From an uncultured beta proteobacterium (GTDB taxonomy: Bacteria > Pseudomonadota > Gammaproteobacteria > Burkholderiales > Burkholderiaceae_C): a DNA stretch of 16,143 bases. The stretch lies in assembly GCA_903859265.1 (NCBI GenBank), contig CAIOLZ010000099.1:1-16143 (forward strand), given 5' to 3'. Shown here in pieces: positions 1 through 8,132 of this stretch (positions are counted from its first letter, which is position 1; each line of letters starts with the position of its first letter). The notes under the pieces were generated by a model. That model did no database searches, was not told the DNA's origin, and saw only the letters and a list, made by a program, of their open reading frames with translations. Both the position numbers and the translations under genes were made by a program.

Positions 1-2
1 CA

Positions 3-584
3 CTAACTGGTCGCGGTGGCCGTACAGGTTGTGTCGGTGGAGGGCCGGCAAACACGTGACTTGCCGGTATTCGACAAGATGACACGGCGAGTTTCAAAGC
101 CAGTCTGAGTGGCGTCAACATCATTGCGGGCCAAAGAAAAGTTGACGTTGGTAAAACTCGCATTGGTATTGGACGTGTAACCTTGCGCGTCGAACATTAA
201 ATAGGGTGTTCCTCCACTCGCCGTGCTGGTCGCAGAAATAGTGATGTAAGACGCAACCGCAGGGACCTGTAAAAGAATGTGGCTGTAATTGTCTTTAACC
301 AGTCCGGTTCTTGCTACGTCAACAAACACGACCCATCCGGAAGACCAGTTCACGCCGTCGTTAGGTTTCACCATCGCCGCGTTACCAGATTTCATGGCCT
401 CCGAGCGCGCAGCGTTAATGCTTGCAATCATGGAGTTGGCAAGTGATGTCAACTGTGCATTGCGTTGAAAAGTTTGAAAACTTGGGAAAGCCAGCACCAG
501 AGTGACGGTGATGATGGCGATCACCACCATGAGCTCAATCAGAGTGAAGCCACGCGGTAAATGTTGAATCCTTCCCTTGATCAT
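3..584 (-). CDS. GspH/FimT-family type IV pilus minor pilin (FimT- or FimU-like)
   Basis: This 193-residue pseudopilin has a class III prepilin leader: a basic N-terminus ending in Gly12, then FTLIELMV with Glu at mature position +5, and a hydrophobic helix to about residue 34. PilD would cleave and N-methylate it, and it would sit in the inner membrane or pilus tip. The region after the helix fits the GspH/FimT domain. The tail carries GKSR (174-177), a further Arg180 and two cysteines (179, 187) that could pair. The start was set at ATG 584, five bases after the upstream stop. A GTG at 599 is in frame but lies inside the upstream gene and would lengthen the leader by five residues. It is the last gene of the minor-pilin operon seen here, with its TAG stop at bases 3-5. 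In this cluster it could act as FimU (tip priming) or as FimT (DNA uptake); the sequence does not settle which. Confidence 0.88.
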   Translation of the reverse strand: MIKGRIQHLPRGFTLIELMVVIAIITVTLVLAFPSFQTFQRNAQLTSLANSMIASINAARSEAMKSGNAAMVKPNDGVNWSSGWVVFVDVARTGLVKDNYSHILLQVPAVASYITISATSTASGGTPYLMFDAQGYTSNTNASFTNVNFSLARNDVDATQTGFETRRVILSNTGKSRVCRPSTDTTCTATATS

Positions 585-589
585 TACGT

Positions 590-1084
590 TTACCAGCACT
601 GTGTTTGATCGGTGCCGTCACAGCCTTTTTGCCCGGTACTGGTCAGCCATATGTTATTTACCGTTGGATCGGAGCCTTTGGGCGTTGCGACGACTTGTAC
701 GCAATCCTGAATCGTAGCGGTACTTGGGGCAGGACAGGTAGTAGCTGACAATATATATTTCCCAGCAGAAAAACTATCTCCGGAAAAATTGGCAAACGGT
801 ACGCTGGTTGCCGTTACACCGCCACATGCTGTTCCCGGAGATGTCGCTGTTGACACCCCTGCCTGCGTGGTTGTGAAAGCCAAGTAACAGTTATTTTGGG
901 TTGAATATCTTTCTTCGGCCTGCATCAACCCCAACAATGCCGTCCTGCCTTCGGCCCGGTTGCTCTTGAGCACATATTGGTTATAGGAAGGAAGCGCGAC
1001 CGCAACCAAAATGCCAACGATCGCAACCGTGATCATCAACTCAATAAGCGAAAAACCTTTTTCTGGTTTGTGTTTTTTGTTCAT
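590..1084 (-). CDS. pilE: Type IV pilin, PilE-like minor pilin
   Basis: This 164-residue type IV pilin has a ten-residue leader MNKKHKPEKG, then FSLIELMITVAIVGILVAVALPSYNQY, the typical N-terminal helix with Glu at mature +5. The helix continues into the ERY region near residue 60. Six cysteines (66, 87, 117, 128, 155, 163) are available; the last two close a short loop ending in Cys-Trp, the usual end of PilE-type minor pilins of Burkholderiales. The ATG at 1084 follows an AAGGG-like ribosome-binding site. The gene starts 10 bases after the pilY1 stop and ends 5 bases before the fimT-like start, so it is probably co-transcribed with both. In Pseudomonas aeruginosa, PilE is a minor pilin encoded just downstream of pilY1, which supports the name. 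A major pilin is less likely in this context and with so many cysteines. Confidence 0.88.
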   Translation of the reverse strand: MNKKHKPEKGFSLIELMITVAIVGILVAVALPSYNQYVLKSNRAEGRTALLGLMQAEERYSTQNNCYLAFTTTQAGVSTATSPGTACGGVTATSVPFANFSGDSFSAGKYILSATTCPAPSTATIQDCVQVVATPKGSDPTVNNIWLTSTGQKGCDGTDQTQCW

Positions 1085-1094
1085 GGTCGCACCC

Positions 1095-4000
1095 TTATTG
1101 GTTGGGGTTGTTATAGAGGTTTTGGTAGTTGTTGATCCGACGCCAACTCAAGCGGCCCACGATTTGTGTTTGTGTTGTTGTACCACCATTACTACCACCG
1201 CCACTACCACTGCCGGCACTACCGACAGTTACACCGTTACTACCTTGTTGAAATATTACTTTGGTTATGGTTTTCACCCGCCTGCCCGTAGAGTCGGTTG
1301 CGGTTTGCGTGGTCGCCGATGAAAGCGTGACGACCAACGGCTCTCCCAAAATTCCCACTTGTGAGCCTATAGACGAGCCGCTTCCAGTAAGGAAATTAAC
1401 GTTGTAGATGTTTCCACTGCCACCGGCGGCGGCACAGCTACTGCCAACGCCAGTCGCCGCAGGGATGAGCGTGCCAAAAACTATTTGAGTGCCAAACACC
1501 GTGCCATTACTGACCTGCCGCTCACCGGAGGTGGGCAAATCGACATACCAGCCGGATTTTATTCCCGCTGCCGTAGTGGATGTGGCAAGCCCTGGCGTAA
1601 ACGCCGGGACGGTAACCACTCCGGTGGTCGCATTGATCGATCCAGCCTGTAAATTACTGCGGCTGCTGATCGCGCTGCTACTGCTACCCCCGTCCGTGTT
1701 GCCACTACCGTCGTCGTAAACCATGTATTCGCTCTGCGTTGATGTGTCACTGCGATCCGACACTTCAATGTACTTTCCAGTACCGAAGAGCAGGTACTGC
1801 GCATTGCTGGCTTGTGCTGCAACCACCCGAGGTGCATTGCTAATGGGCTGCACCTTCCCGGTTGAATCCTGCGCGATGTAAAGAGGTATCGGTATGACGC
1901 TACTTGTGCCGGTGTGAAAGGCCGAGAGGTTTGCAAGGCTCCAGTTGCTGGCGCCATAGGTTGCAAAATTGAGCTTCCAAAGGTTGCCTTGCAAGTCGCC
2001 AGCAAAAATTTGAGATACCGCGAGTTGGTTATCAAAGACGGGCGAGAAATTGATCATGCCATCGGCTACCGTCGGGTTCAAAGTAGAGTTGGTTGGGAAT
2101 GAAACTTTGTAGTAATTGCTCCCCAGGCTCCAGGCCGTCCCCGACGGTTTGCTCAAGTCCAGGAAGAACAGCGCAGGCTGGCCGGTTGTGCTGAAAATGT
2201 TACCGTTATTAGTGTCTGGGACATAGTTGTTGACTCCACTGGCAACTACAGCAAACCACTTATAGGTTGGCGTCGTCGCGCTGGCGTCGCTGGTTCGCAT
2301 TTTCAGAATCTGCGGCCGCCCGATAACATAGCCCAGGTCGGCATCATCCGAGTTGGTGAATTCCCACAGCACATTGCTGGCGCTAAAGCTGGACGGATTT
2401 GTCACATCCAGCGCAAATACGCCACGCCCACCGCCACCGGTCCCTGAAACCAGAACTGTCTTCCAGCCACTTGACAATTCAGCCTCACCCACAGCCGCAG
2501 TTCCGTCGGCGTAACTTTGGTGGGACTGGGGATAGGTTGTGTTTGTCAGTAAGGACAATTTTGAAGCCAACCAGCTGGGAATGTATGCGAAAAGTTCTGC
2601 CCCTGTTAATGCATTGAACGCGTGAAACATCCCATCATTGGCGCCCACATATACCGCCTGAGTTCTTCCCACATTGGCGTTGTAGAAAGTAGAGTAGGTG
2701 CTGGACAAAATGTTGGTTGACGGATCCCCTTCATAGATCACCCCGGAATTGATCACGTCGCCCATGAGTTTATTGCGGGTGCGAAACGGGTTGCCCTCTT
2801 TGGACTTGTCTCCCAACAAGTAATTGAGTCTGTATTGGCCCAGACCATCGGCAGTCTGCGAGCCGCCGGGTGTGTTCAGATAGCCCTGGATGGTGCTCGA
2901 CAAACTCGACCATTGAAATCTGCTGGCAACCGGATTCGACGTAGCACCCGAGTTGCCGATATAGACATTGCGTGACGTCGCTGGCGACGGCAAGGCCGCC
3001 AGCTGCGTTGCGGCCGTCCAAGTGTTGGACGTACCAAGCGATACCACATTGGAGGCATTCACAAGGACCGGAATTGCGACCAGGTCACCAGACCAGTCAC
3101 TGGTATCGAACGTACCCTGAAAAATGGTGTCTCCGGCTTGTGTCAGGTTCTTGGACTGAATGGCACCACCGGCGATACTGGTTGCCGCAGTGGACGCGCG
3201 CGCAAACAAAGTGTCGAACGCCGTAAATATGGAACGCGCGTTGGTGCTCCCTTGGAAGTACGACGCGGCATAGCCTGCTCGGCTTGCAGTTCCATCGGTT
3301 TCAGCCCACACGTTGTCATTCGCTGTACCGTCATCCTGCCGAAATGGATTACCCCAAGTGTTGTAAGGATCTTTTTGCGTGTTGCTGGGGTCTGACTGAA
3401 AGCCGCCGTATTTGCTGGCCAGGAAAAACGGGTTACTCACTGCAGTAACGGCTAAATTGGAGTTGGCGCCATATTCGTTCACATCGAATGTGAAGGTTTT
3501 GACGCGCAGCCCCGGCCGCTGCAGGGTGGGCTGGTTGGTCCATGTTTTGGGGCGGATGTCGTGGGTGTGCGCCCAGTAGGCAGTGCCCATAATCTGCGCA
3601 TTGTTGTAGGCGCTGTTTGCCGTGATGGTAGGGACCTGATTATTTGCACTGTGCCAGTTGCCGGTAGTGCCTGTCGTGTATCTGGTTACTCCCGCGCCAT
3701 CCACATAACTGGTCGCAACTGTCTTCTCAAAGTTTTGGACCAAGTGCATCCAGTAATTGATGTCAATATTGTTATTGGCAACATCCGCCCAACCGGTAGG
3801 TTGAGAAGCCTGAATCGCAGGGTATCGCTGACCGTCCCATGTGTGCACATCACCCACCTCCATGATGCTCGACTTCAGACAGGAGTAATCCGCTGTGGCC
3901 GACCGGTTCGCGTAGGGGTCAGTCCAGGCGGTATATACCGGAAAGTTTTGCGTCCATGCAGTAATCTGCGATGCACTGGCCGTAGAAATTCCGCTGATGG

Positions 4001-5714
4001 CCGCAGGGCTTGGTGTAACGCCTTGCAGGTAGCGCAACGCCTCGTAGTGCAGCTCACCAATCGGGTCGTAAATTTTGTACATGCCCTGCGTTGCGGTGCG
4101 ACCAAATTTGTTCAGGTAATTGATCACGCCGCTCGTGCCGTTGTTGGCACTGTAAACCGAACCGCTTGCCAGATTACTGTTGTAGGTGTTCAAAGGGTCG
4201 GCTTTGAAAACACCGGTGTTGAGATCCCATTCGGCAGCCGGATTTCCGGTAGAAGGCGTATTTTCAACGCCGGATTCGTCAAATGTTTTGTCGCCTACGT
4301 AGCCTAGCGGTGCGCGAAGCACAGCGCCGTAACGTCCACCCGTCGCCGCACTCTCCCAGGTTGCACCCGCAGCGTAACTTTGGGTTTGATCGATCAGATA
4401 ACCAAATACCCCGACGCGGGTGCTATCGGCGTATTTTTGAATCGAACCGGTTGGCTTGTAATTTCCCGACGGATATTTGGTGCAGAGACCCCAATCGCGT
4501 ACGTCTTGCAATACGCCACTGGCGTTGACGTTGCATACCGAAGCGCGTGCAAAAAAGAACCCGTCTGAATTCAGATTGCTGGCGGAGCTCACGGTAGGAG
4601 TCCAGGAACCCGCAACCGATGTACTTGGATTGTAGGCTCTGACGTAACACTGTTTTGCGACGCCGGACAGGGGGTCGGTGATGCCTCCATAGGGACCACC
4701 GCCGCCGTTCCAATAACAGTCAATGCCCCCATAAGCTGGCAACACCGTCCAACTGGTTTGCCCTTTGACGCCAAACCAGACTTCCTGTGTGCCTGACCAT
4801 GTATAGACCTGGTTTTCACCGCCCAGCGAGACCAGATCGCTGGGATATGAGGTCGCAGTTGTTGTCACATGGACTTGCGGGCCCTTCTGGATAGTCGGAG
4901 GCGAACCGCCCAGGTTGTAGGAACTGCTTGAACTGGAACTTCCACCCCGCGTGGTACCAAAGTAGATCCGGTTGAGCGTATTGGCAACCCAGATATCGTT
5001 CTGACCTGCGGCAGTCGCCATCGCGGCTGGTACCGCCCCAAAATAGTTCTGACCAGAGCTTCCGCCGCTGTAGTGGAGCTGCTTGGCCGGAAAGTCACCG
5101 CTGTTCCACATGTCAATTGGCGTGCCATTTTGGCCGTTAGGCAGTACCGCACGCTGCAGAATGGTCAGGTTTGTCTGGTCTATATAGCGATCACCGCCAG
5201 TCAGCGCCATGCGCATGGTGTCGATCGCCGAACTGCTCGCCCAATTCAAAAAATTACCTGAAAATGCGTTGGGGTAGCTGGTACACATGCTGTACGACGA
5301 TGGCCCAACGCGATCAAAGCGTTTGTAGTCGGCTGTCGTTAATCCCGCGGCGGGCGTCTCGGTTGGAGCATCGTTGTATTGGTAGCAGCCGTAAGCATCG
5401 TAGTAGCCAAGGTACTCGGTCGCATTGGAGTACGACGCATCCAACGTTCCGCCGCTTACCGTCGGGTCATAAAACTGTGCGCCCACAGTTGGGTACTCCA
5501 CAGACAGGGCCAGGGTAATTGCTGGTTTGTCGAACGTGGTTGGTGCATATAGCGGGTCTGCAGTGAGCGAGACGGACTTGATATTGGGCGGGGTGGACTG
5601 GCCGAAGGCAAAAAAGCCTAAAACAGGGAGCAGTAAAACTCCCAGCAGGGCACCACGCTTAAGATTGCTGGCAGATCGAAGCCAGTCTAGAGGACTAAAA
5701 CTTGATATTTGCAT
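1095..5714 (-). CDS. pilY1: PilY1 type IV pilus tip adhesin / assembly factor
   Basis: This 1539-residue exported protein is longer than P. aeruginosa PilY1 (about 1160). The N-terminus has a long basic region and a hydrophobic stretch to about residue 39, a signal peptide. The N-terminal part contains the FSGNFLNW...RMALTGG segment common in betaproteobacterial PilY1; I see no clear von Willebrand A metal site. The C-terminal third is the PilY1 beta-propeller: VYVGANDGMFHAF near 1020, a Gly-rich segment followed by GVFALDVTNP, DADLGYVIGRPQI, and IFAGDLQGNLWKLNF at about 1236-1250. The usual DxDxNxxxD calcium loop before that last motif is degenerate. A Ser run near 258-265 and a Gly/Ser/Thr-rich tail look like linkers. 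The ATG at 5714 has AGAAGG six bases upstream. The gene lies 17 bases after pilX and 10 before pilE. PilY1 promotes pilus extension and surface adhesion. Confidence 0.95.
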   Translation of the reverse strand: MQISSFSPLDWLRSASNLKRGALLGVLLLPVLGFFAFGQSTPPNIKSVSLTADPLYAPTTFDKPAITLALSVEYPTVGAQFYDPTVSGGTLDASYSNATEYLGYYDAYGCYQYNDAPTETPAAGLTTADYKRFDRVGPSSYSMCTSYPNAFSGNFLNWASSSAIDTMRMALTGGDRYIDQTNLTILQRAVLPNGQNGTPIDMWNSGDFPAKQLHYSGGSSGQNYFGAVPAAMATAAGQNDIWVANTLNRIYFGTTRGGSSSSSSSYNLGGSPPTIQKGPQVHVTTTATSYPSDLVSLGGENQVYTWSGTQEVWFGVKGQTSWTVLPAYGGIDCYWNGGGGPYGGITDPLSGVAKQCYVRAYNPSTSVAGSWTPTVSSASNLNSDGFFFARASVCNVNASGVLQDVRDWGLCTKYPSGNYKPTGSIQKYADSTRVGVFGYLIDQTQSYAAGATWESAATGGRYGAVLRAPLGYVGDKTFDESGVENTPSTGNPAAEWDLNTGVFKADPLNTYNSNLASGSVYSANNGTSGVINYLNKFGRTATQGMYKIYDPIGELHYEALRYLQGVTPSPAAISGISTASASQITAWTQNFPVYTAWTDPYANRSATADYSCLKSSIMEVGDVHTWDGQRYPAIQASQPTGWADVANNNIDINYWMHLVQNFEKTVATSYVDGAGVTRYTTGTTGNWHSANNQVPTITANSAYNNAQIMGTAYWAHTHDIRPKTWTNQPTLQRPGLRVKTFTFDVNEYGANSNLAVTAVSNPFFLASKYGGFQSDPSNTQKDPYNTWGNPFRQDDGTANDNVWAETDGTASRAGYAASYFQGSTNARSIFTAFDTLFARASTAATSIAGGAIQSKNLTQAGDTIFQGTFDTSDWSGDLVAIPVLVNASNVVSLGTSNTWTAATQLAALPSPATSRNVYIGNSGATSNPVASRFQWSSLSSTIQGYLNTPGGSQTADGLGQYRLNYLLGDKSKEGNPFRTRNKLMGDVINSGVIYEGDPSTNILSSTYSTFYNANVGRTQAVYVGANDGMFHAFNALTGAELFAYIPSWLASKLSLLTNTTYPQSHQSYADGTAAVGEAELSSGWKTVLVSGTGGGGRGVFALDVTNPSSFSASNVLWEFTNSDDADLGYVIGRPQILKMRTSDASATTPTYKWFAVVASGVNNYVPDTNNGNIFSTTGQPALFFLDLSKPSGTAWSLGSNYYKVSFPTNSTLNPTVADGMINFSPVFDNQLAVSQIFAGDLQGNLWKLNFATYGASNWSLANLSAFHTGTSSVIPIPLYIAQDSTGKVQPISNAPRVVAAQASNAQYLLFGTGKYIEVSDRSDTSTQSEYMVYDDGSGNTDGGSSSSAISSRSNLQAGSINATTGVVTVPAFTPGLATSTTAAGIKSGWYVDLPTSGERQVSNGTVFGTQIVFGTLIPAATGVGSSCAAAGGSGNIYNVNFLTGSGSSIGSQVGILGEPLVVTLSSATTQTATDSTGRRVKTITKVIFQQGSNGVTVGSAGSGSGGGSNGGTTTQTQIVGRLSWRRINNYQNLYNNPNQ

Positions 5715-5731
5715 GTCATACCTTCTGGCGC

Positions 5732-6325
5732 CTAGACGCGATAAATCATTTGGACTACGGCTTGAATTTCCGGGCGAGGACCAAAGCCCATGGCAGTCAC
5801 GCGATACACCATCGGTTGCGTTCCGGTAGCCTTGTCGAATGAACTGGGGTCTGGCACCTGTTCAATGAGATAAACCGGTGGTTGAACGGGCTGAATACCC
5901 ACGCCACCTGTTGCAAATTTCTGGTGTGTAACTGTCCCATAGGATACGACTGGCGCGCCGCTATCTGCCATGTTCACCGTCAACCAAGCTGGTTTTCCAC
6001 TGGTTGATTGGGCACACAGCCCCAAAGTCGTACCTGAAGTCCCACATCCTGGTATGAATTGACTGGAGATCAGGTCCGTGAATATTGCGCTACGCGAAGA
6101 ATTTGTCATATCCAACTCGGCGTCTTTCAACGCAGCTTCAGCGGCTTGAAATGCAATCTGCATGTCACGGTCATTGCGCGAACTGCGCTCAGCCATGAGC
6201 GCAATTTGTGCGCCTGCAGCGCCAAGCAGGGACACCACCAGCAAAACAAGCAGCACCGCGATGAGTGAACTGCCGCTTTGAGTCTGTCCTGTTCGTGTTC
6301 GGTAAGAGCGTGATTCCTTCTTCAT
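5732..6325 (-). CDS. pilX: Type IV pilus minor pilin PilX
   Basis: This 197-residue protein begins with a basic leader ending in QSG (cleavage after Gly18), followed by SSLIAVLLVLLVVSLLGAAGAQIALM, a single membrane helix. It then has the PilX_N signature RNDRDMQIAFQAAEAALKDAE (about 50-70). Mature position +5 is Ala rather than Glu, a difference also found in other PilX and GspK-type tip pilins. Only two or three cysteines are seen, in the middle of the protein. It would join PilV, PilW and the GspH-type pilin in the tip complex carrying PilY1. The start ATG at 6325 is one base after the pilW stop (TAA G ATG), which suggests translational coupling, and pilY1 begins 17 bases after its stop. 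I am confident in the family; the symbol rests on both the signature and the context. Confidence 0.93.
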   Translation of the reverse strand: MKKESRSYRTRTGQTQSGSSLIAVLLVLLVVSLLGAAGAQIALMAERSSRNDRDMQIAFQAAEAALKDAELDMTNSSRSAIFTDLISSQFIPGCGTSGTTLGLCAQSTSGKPAWLTVNMADSGAPVVSYGTVTHQKFATGGVGIQPVQPPVYLIEQVPDPSSFDKATGTQPMVYRVTAMGFGPRPEIQAVVQMIYRV

Positions 6326-6326
6326 C

Positions 6327-7358
6327 TTACAAGCCTTGATAATTGCGCAAATGCACCGTAAAAGTGGCTACCTGTCTCAGTCTGTTGTCCACGGCAGGCG
6401 TAAAAATCGTGCCCGGGTCGCTCACCTTGCCAAAGGCGGTTCCCACGGCAGACGTGGCCGACAGCTGCGTTAGACCGAGTGGATAAAAAGTTTGCGTTAT
6501 CGCACCGGGCTGTGAATTGACCGCACCCCGCAGAACGAAGCCTATTCGGATACTCCGAACGAATCGCCAATTGTTATAGGGGTCCGGCGCGGTTGGCGCG
6601 GCGGGTACCATTTGGTCTGCACGCATGTAAATGGTTGCGACATCACCGGGGCAGCCTTGAAACTGCGTGTTGGGCGAGGGCGCTGCAGGTTGCGGATCGG
6701 TTGGCTTGCACTTCTGACCCAATCCAACACCATAGAGAACCTGAAAGTCCTCAACGCCTGATATCAATGCCTTGGATTTGAGAGTGGGAGTTGCGCCGGT
6801 ACGATCAAGATAAGCGCACATCAGCGCTGGCTCACCACTGCCATTGGGATCCGTGTCAACATAGAACATACTGATTTGGGTGTCACCAGCCGTTTGGTCG
6901 GCATTACCAGCACAGTCAATCACTGAGCCATCGGAACCAGTACCTGCCCCTGAATTCAAGGCAGCAGATTGGTAGCGCAACACCAGCACATCACTTGCAA
7001 ATCCAACTTGACCAGCCTGCCAAGCGACGGATGTGGATGCTGTGGCGTCAGTCAGGTCGGGTTTGGCATTATTAAATCCGGTAACGCTTGCGGGGGGATA
7101 TTGCGACACGTTAGAACCCGTGGTCGCTGCGGTCGTGTAGTCTGTAAATCCGCCCTGCGCGGCAATTCTCTGGATGACGTCCTCCGCAAATCGCGCGTTG
7201 TCACGAAGTTCGGAAGCTGCGTCAACGGTGTTGAAGCCTTGCCGACCCGCAACCAAGGCAGCAATGGCAGCCATCGCTATGAGAAGGCTTAAGGCCAATG
7301 AAACCATCAGTTCCACCATGGTGAAACCGCTTTGGTATTTGAGTCGCACGTTTTTCAT
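6327..7358 (-). CDS. pilW: Type IV pilus minor pilin PilW
   Basis: This 343-residue large minor pilin has the leader MKNVRLKYQSG, then FTMVELMVSLALSLLIAMAAIAALVAGRQGF, with Glu at mature +5. The segment ELRDNARFAEDVIQRIAAQGGFTDY (about 50-75) is the usual PilW continuation of the helix. The remainder is the large globular domain expected for PilW (typically 270-350 residues), including the conserved GVEDFQVLYG near residue 200. PilW helps join PilX and PilY1 to the rest of the pilus tip. Its ATG overlaps the pilV stop in an ATGA arrangement, and its own stop lies one base before pilX, so the three genes are probably translated in a coupled way. Confidence 0.93.
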   Translation of the reverse strand: MKNVRLKYQSGFTMVELMVSLALSLLIAMAAIAALVAGRQGFNTVDAASELRDNARFAEDVIQRIAAQGGFTDYTTAATTGSNVSQYPPASVTGFNNAKPDLTDATASTSVAWQAGQVGFASDVLVLRYQSAALNSGAGTGSDGSVIDCAGNADQTAGDTQISMFYVDTDPNGSGEPALMCAYLDRTGATPTLKSKALISGVEDFQVLYGVGLGQKCKPTDPQPAAPSPNTQFQGCPGDVATIYMRADQMVPAAPTAPDPYNNWRFVRSIRIGFVLRGAVNSQPGAITQTFYPLGLTQLSATSAVGTAFGKVSDPGTIFTPAVDNRLRQVATFTVHLRNYQGL

Positions 7359-7975
7359 GGTTGAAGCGATAAAACCACCGCTGGTGTAGTTGCTCGGTCA
7401 TACGCCGCATCGCCAATGGCTGATTTGTCCAATGACGACCTCGTCCAACCAATTTTTATGGTGAAGAGCCCCGGAGCGGCGGCTGTTCCAGCGGTACACG
7501 CCCATTGCGGCTTGCCGTTAGCGTCAAAAGGCGCGGTGTCAAAGCAAGTGTCCACGCGTGCGCCGGGCAAGTCACTGGCCGCTCTGGCGAGCCAGTCGGT
7601 CACTTCCGCTTGCGCCACTTCGGTGTTGCTTGCGCAGACGGAAGCGGAGTAGGGACTTAAACAATAGTCTGGGTTGGCCGTGGCCAAACTGGTGGTCGCA
7701 CCACTGCCAGTTTGAAACTGCCCGATATAGGGGTTGGATGTCTGCAGTGCACCTATTTGGTTGTTGCCACGCACCATGTCTGCAAACTCCCGAGCGTATT
7801 GAACGCCCAATGACTGAAGTCTGGCCTCCTTGTTCGATTTCAGCGCCGCCGACTGCATTCCCACCATGCCTAAAACGCCAATAGACAAAACAACGATCGA
7901 GACCAGTACTTCAATCAACGTGAAGCCGGATTCCCCAATTTCTCTTGCGGTTGTGTGTTTGCCTTGCGGTCGCAT
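7355..7975 (-). CDS. pilV: Type IV pilus minor pilin PilV
   Basis: This 206-residue protein has a 17-residue leader ending in Gly, followed by FTLIEVLVSIVVLSIGVLGMVGMQ, the PilV/GspI-type N-terminus with Glu at mature +5. It continues with AALKSNKEARLQSLGVQYAREFADMVRGN, characteristic of PilV. The open frame runs upstream to 8326, but that extension would enter the neighbouring dehydrogenase gene and shows no sign of being coding. ATG 7975 has GGAAG eight bases upstream and gives a normal leader. This is the first gene of the minor-pilin operon as read here, so the operon promoter should lie in the 151 bases before it. PilV is part of the four-pilin tip complex. The stop overlaps the pilW start. 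Confidence 0.93.
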   Translation of the reverse strand: MRPQGKHTTAREIGESGFTLIEVLVSIVVLSIGVLGMVGMQSAALKSNKEARLQSLGVQYAREFADMVRGNNQIGALQTSNPYIGQFQTGSGATTSLATANPDYCLSPYSASVCASNTEVAQAEVTDWLARAASDLPGARVDTCFDTAPFDANGKPQWACTAGTAAAPGLFTIKIGWTRSSLDKSAIGDAAYDRATTPAVVLSLQP

Positions 7976-8126
7976 GAAAGGCGCTTCCCAAAATATGGCG
8001 ATGGAGTTGAGCTTAATAAAATTTAACAATCCGTCACCTCCGGGCCGACCAATGGCTTTTTCAAGGTGTTGAATGGTTCGAGGCCTTGGGAAAAAAGTAT
8101 GCCTGCTGGGGCCGCTAAACCCCGTC
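7976..8126 (-). other. Intergenic region expected to hold the minor-pilin operon promoter
   Basis: This 151-base gap separates the acyl-CoA dehydrogenase stop from pilV. It includes an A/T-rich patch (about 8013-8030) roughly 40-55 bases upstream of pilV. I could not place a sigma-70 or sigma-54 promoter with good matches in both elements. A promoter is expected here from operon structure only. Confidence 0.35.
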
Positions 8127-8132
8127 TCAGCA
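8091..8132 (-). terminator. Weak hairpin with T-run after the acyl-CoA dehydrogenase gene
   Basis: On the minus strand TGCT and GGGG pair with CCCC and AGCA (8104-8132), with a five-base bulge on one side and an eight-base loop. Seven bases later there is a run of six T (8096-8091). The hairpin includes the dehydrogenase stop codon. The bulge and the distance to the T-run make it a poor intrinsic terminator, so some read-through into the pil operon is possible. Confidence 0.3.

Noticed and set aside
1180..1215. Repetitive-looking ACTACCA/CCACTACC bases near the pilY1 3' end
   Set aside because: They encode the Gly/Ser linker and vary in unit and spacing; not a true tandem repeat.
3561..4307. 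A 248-residue open frame on the plus strand within pilY1
   Set aside because: It lies entirely antisense to clearly coding pilY1 sequence, shows no domain or ribosome-binding site, and its composition (many Arg, Val, Gly) is typical of an antisense shadow of a G+C-rich gene.
4921..4951. Run of Ser codons in pilY1 as a possible slippage or phase-variation tract
   Set aside because: The Ser residues use mixed TCN and AGY codons, so there is no uniform DNA repeat for slipped pairing.
8047..8055. CCATTGGTC on the minus strand, 7 of 9 to the AlgR site CCGTTCGTC, upstream of pilV
   Set aside because: AlgR controls this operon in Pseudomonas, but a 7 of 9 match is expected by chance about 0.4 times in a region of this size on both strands, so it is not evidence alone.
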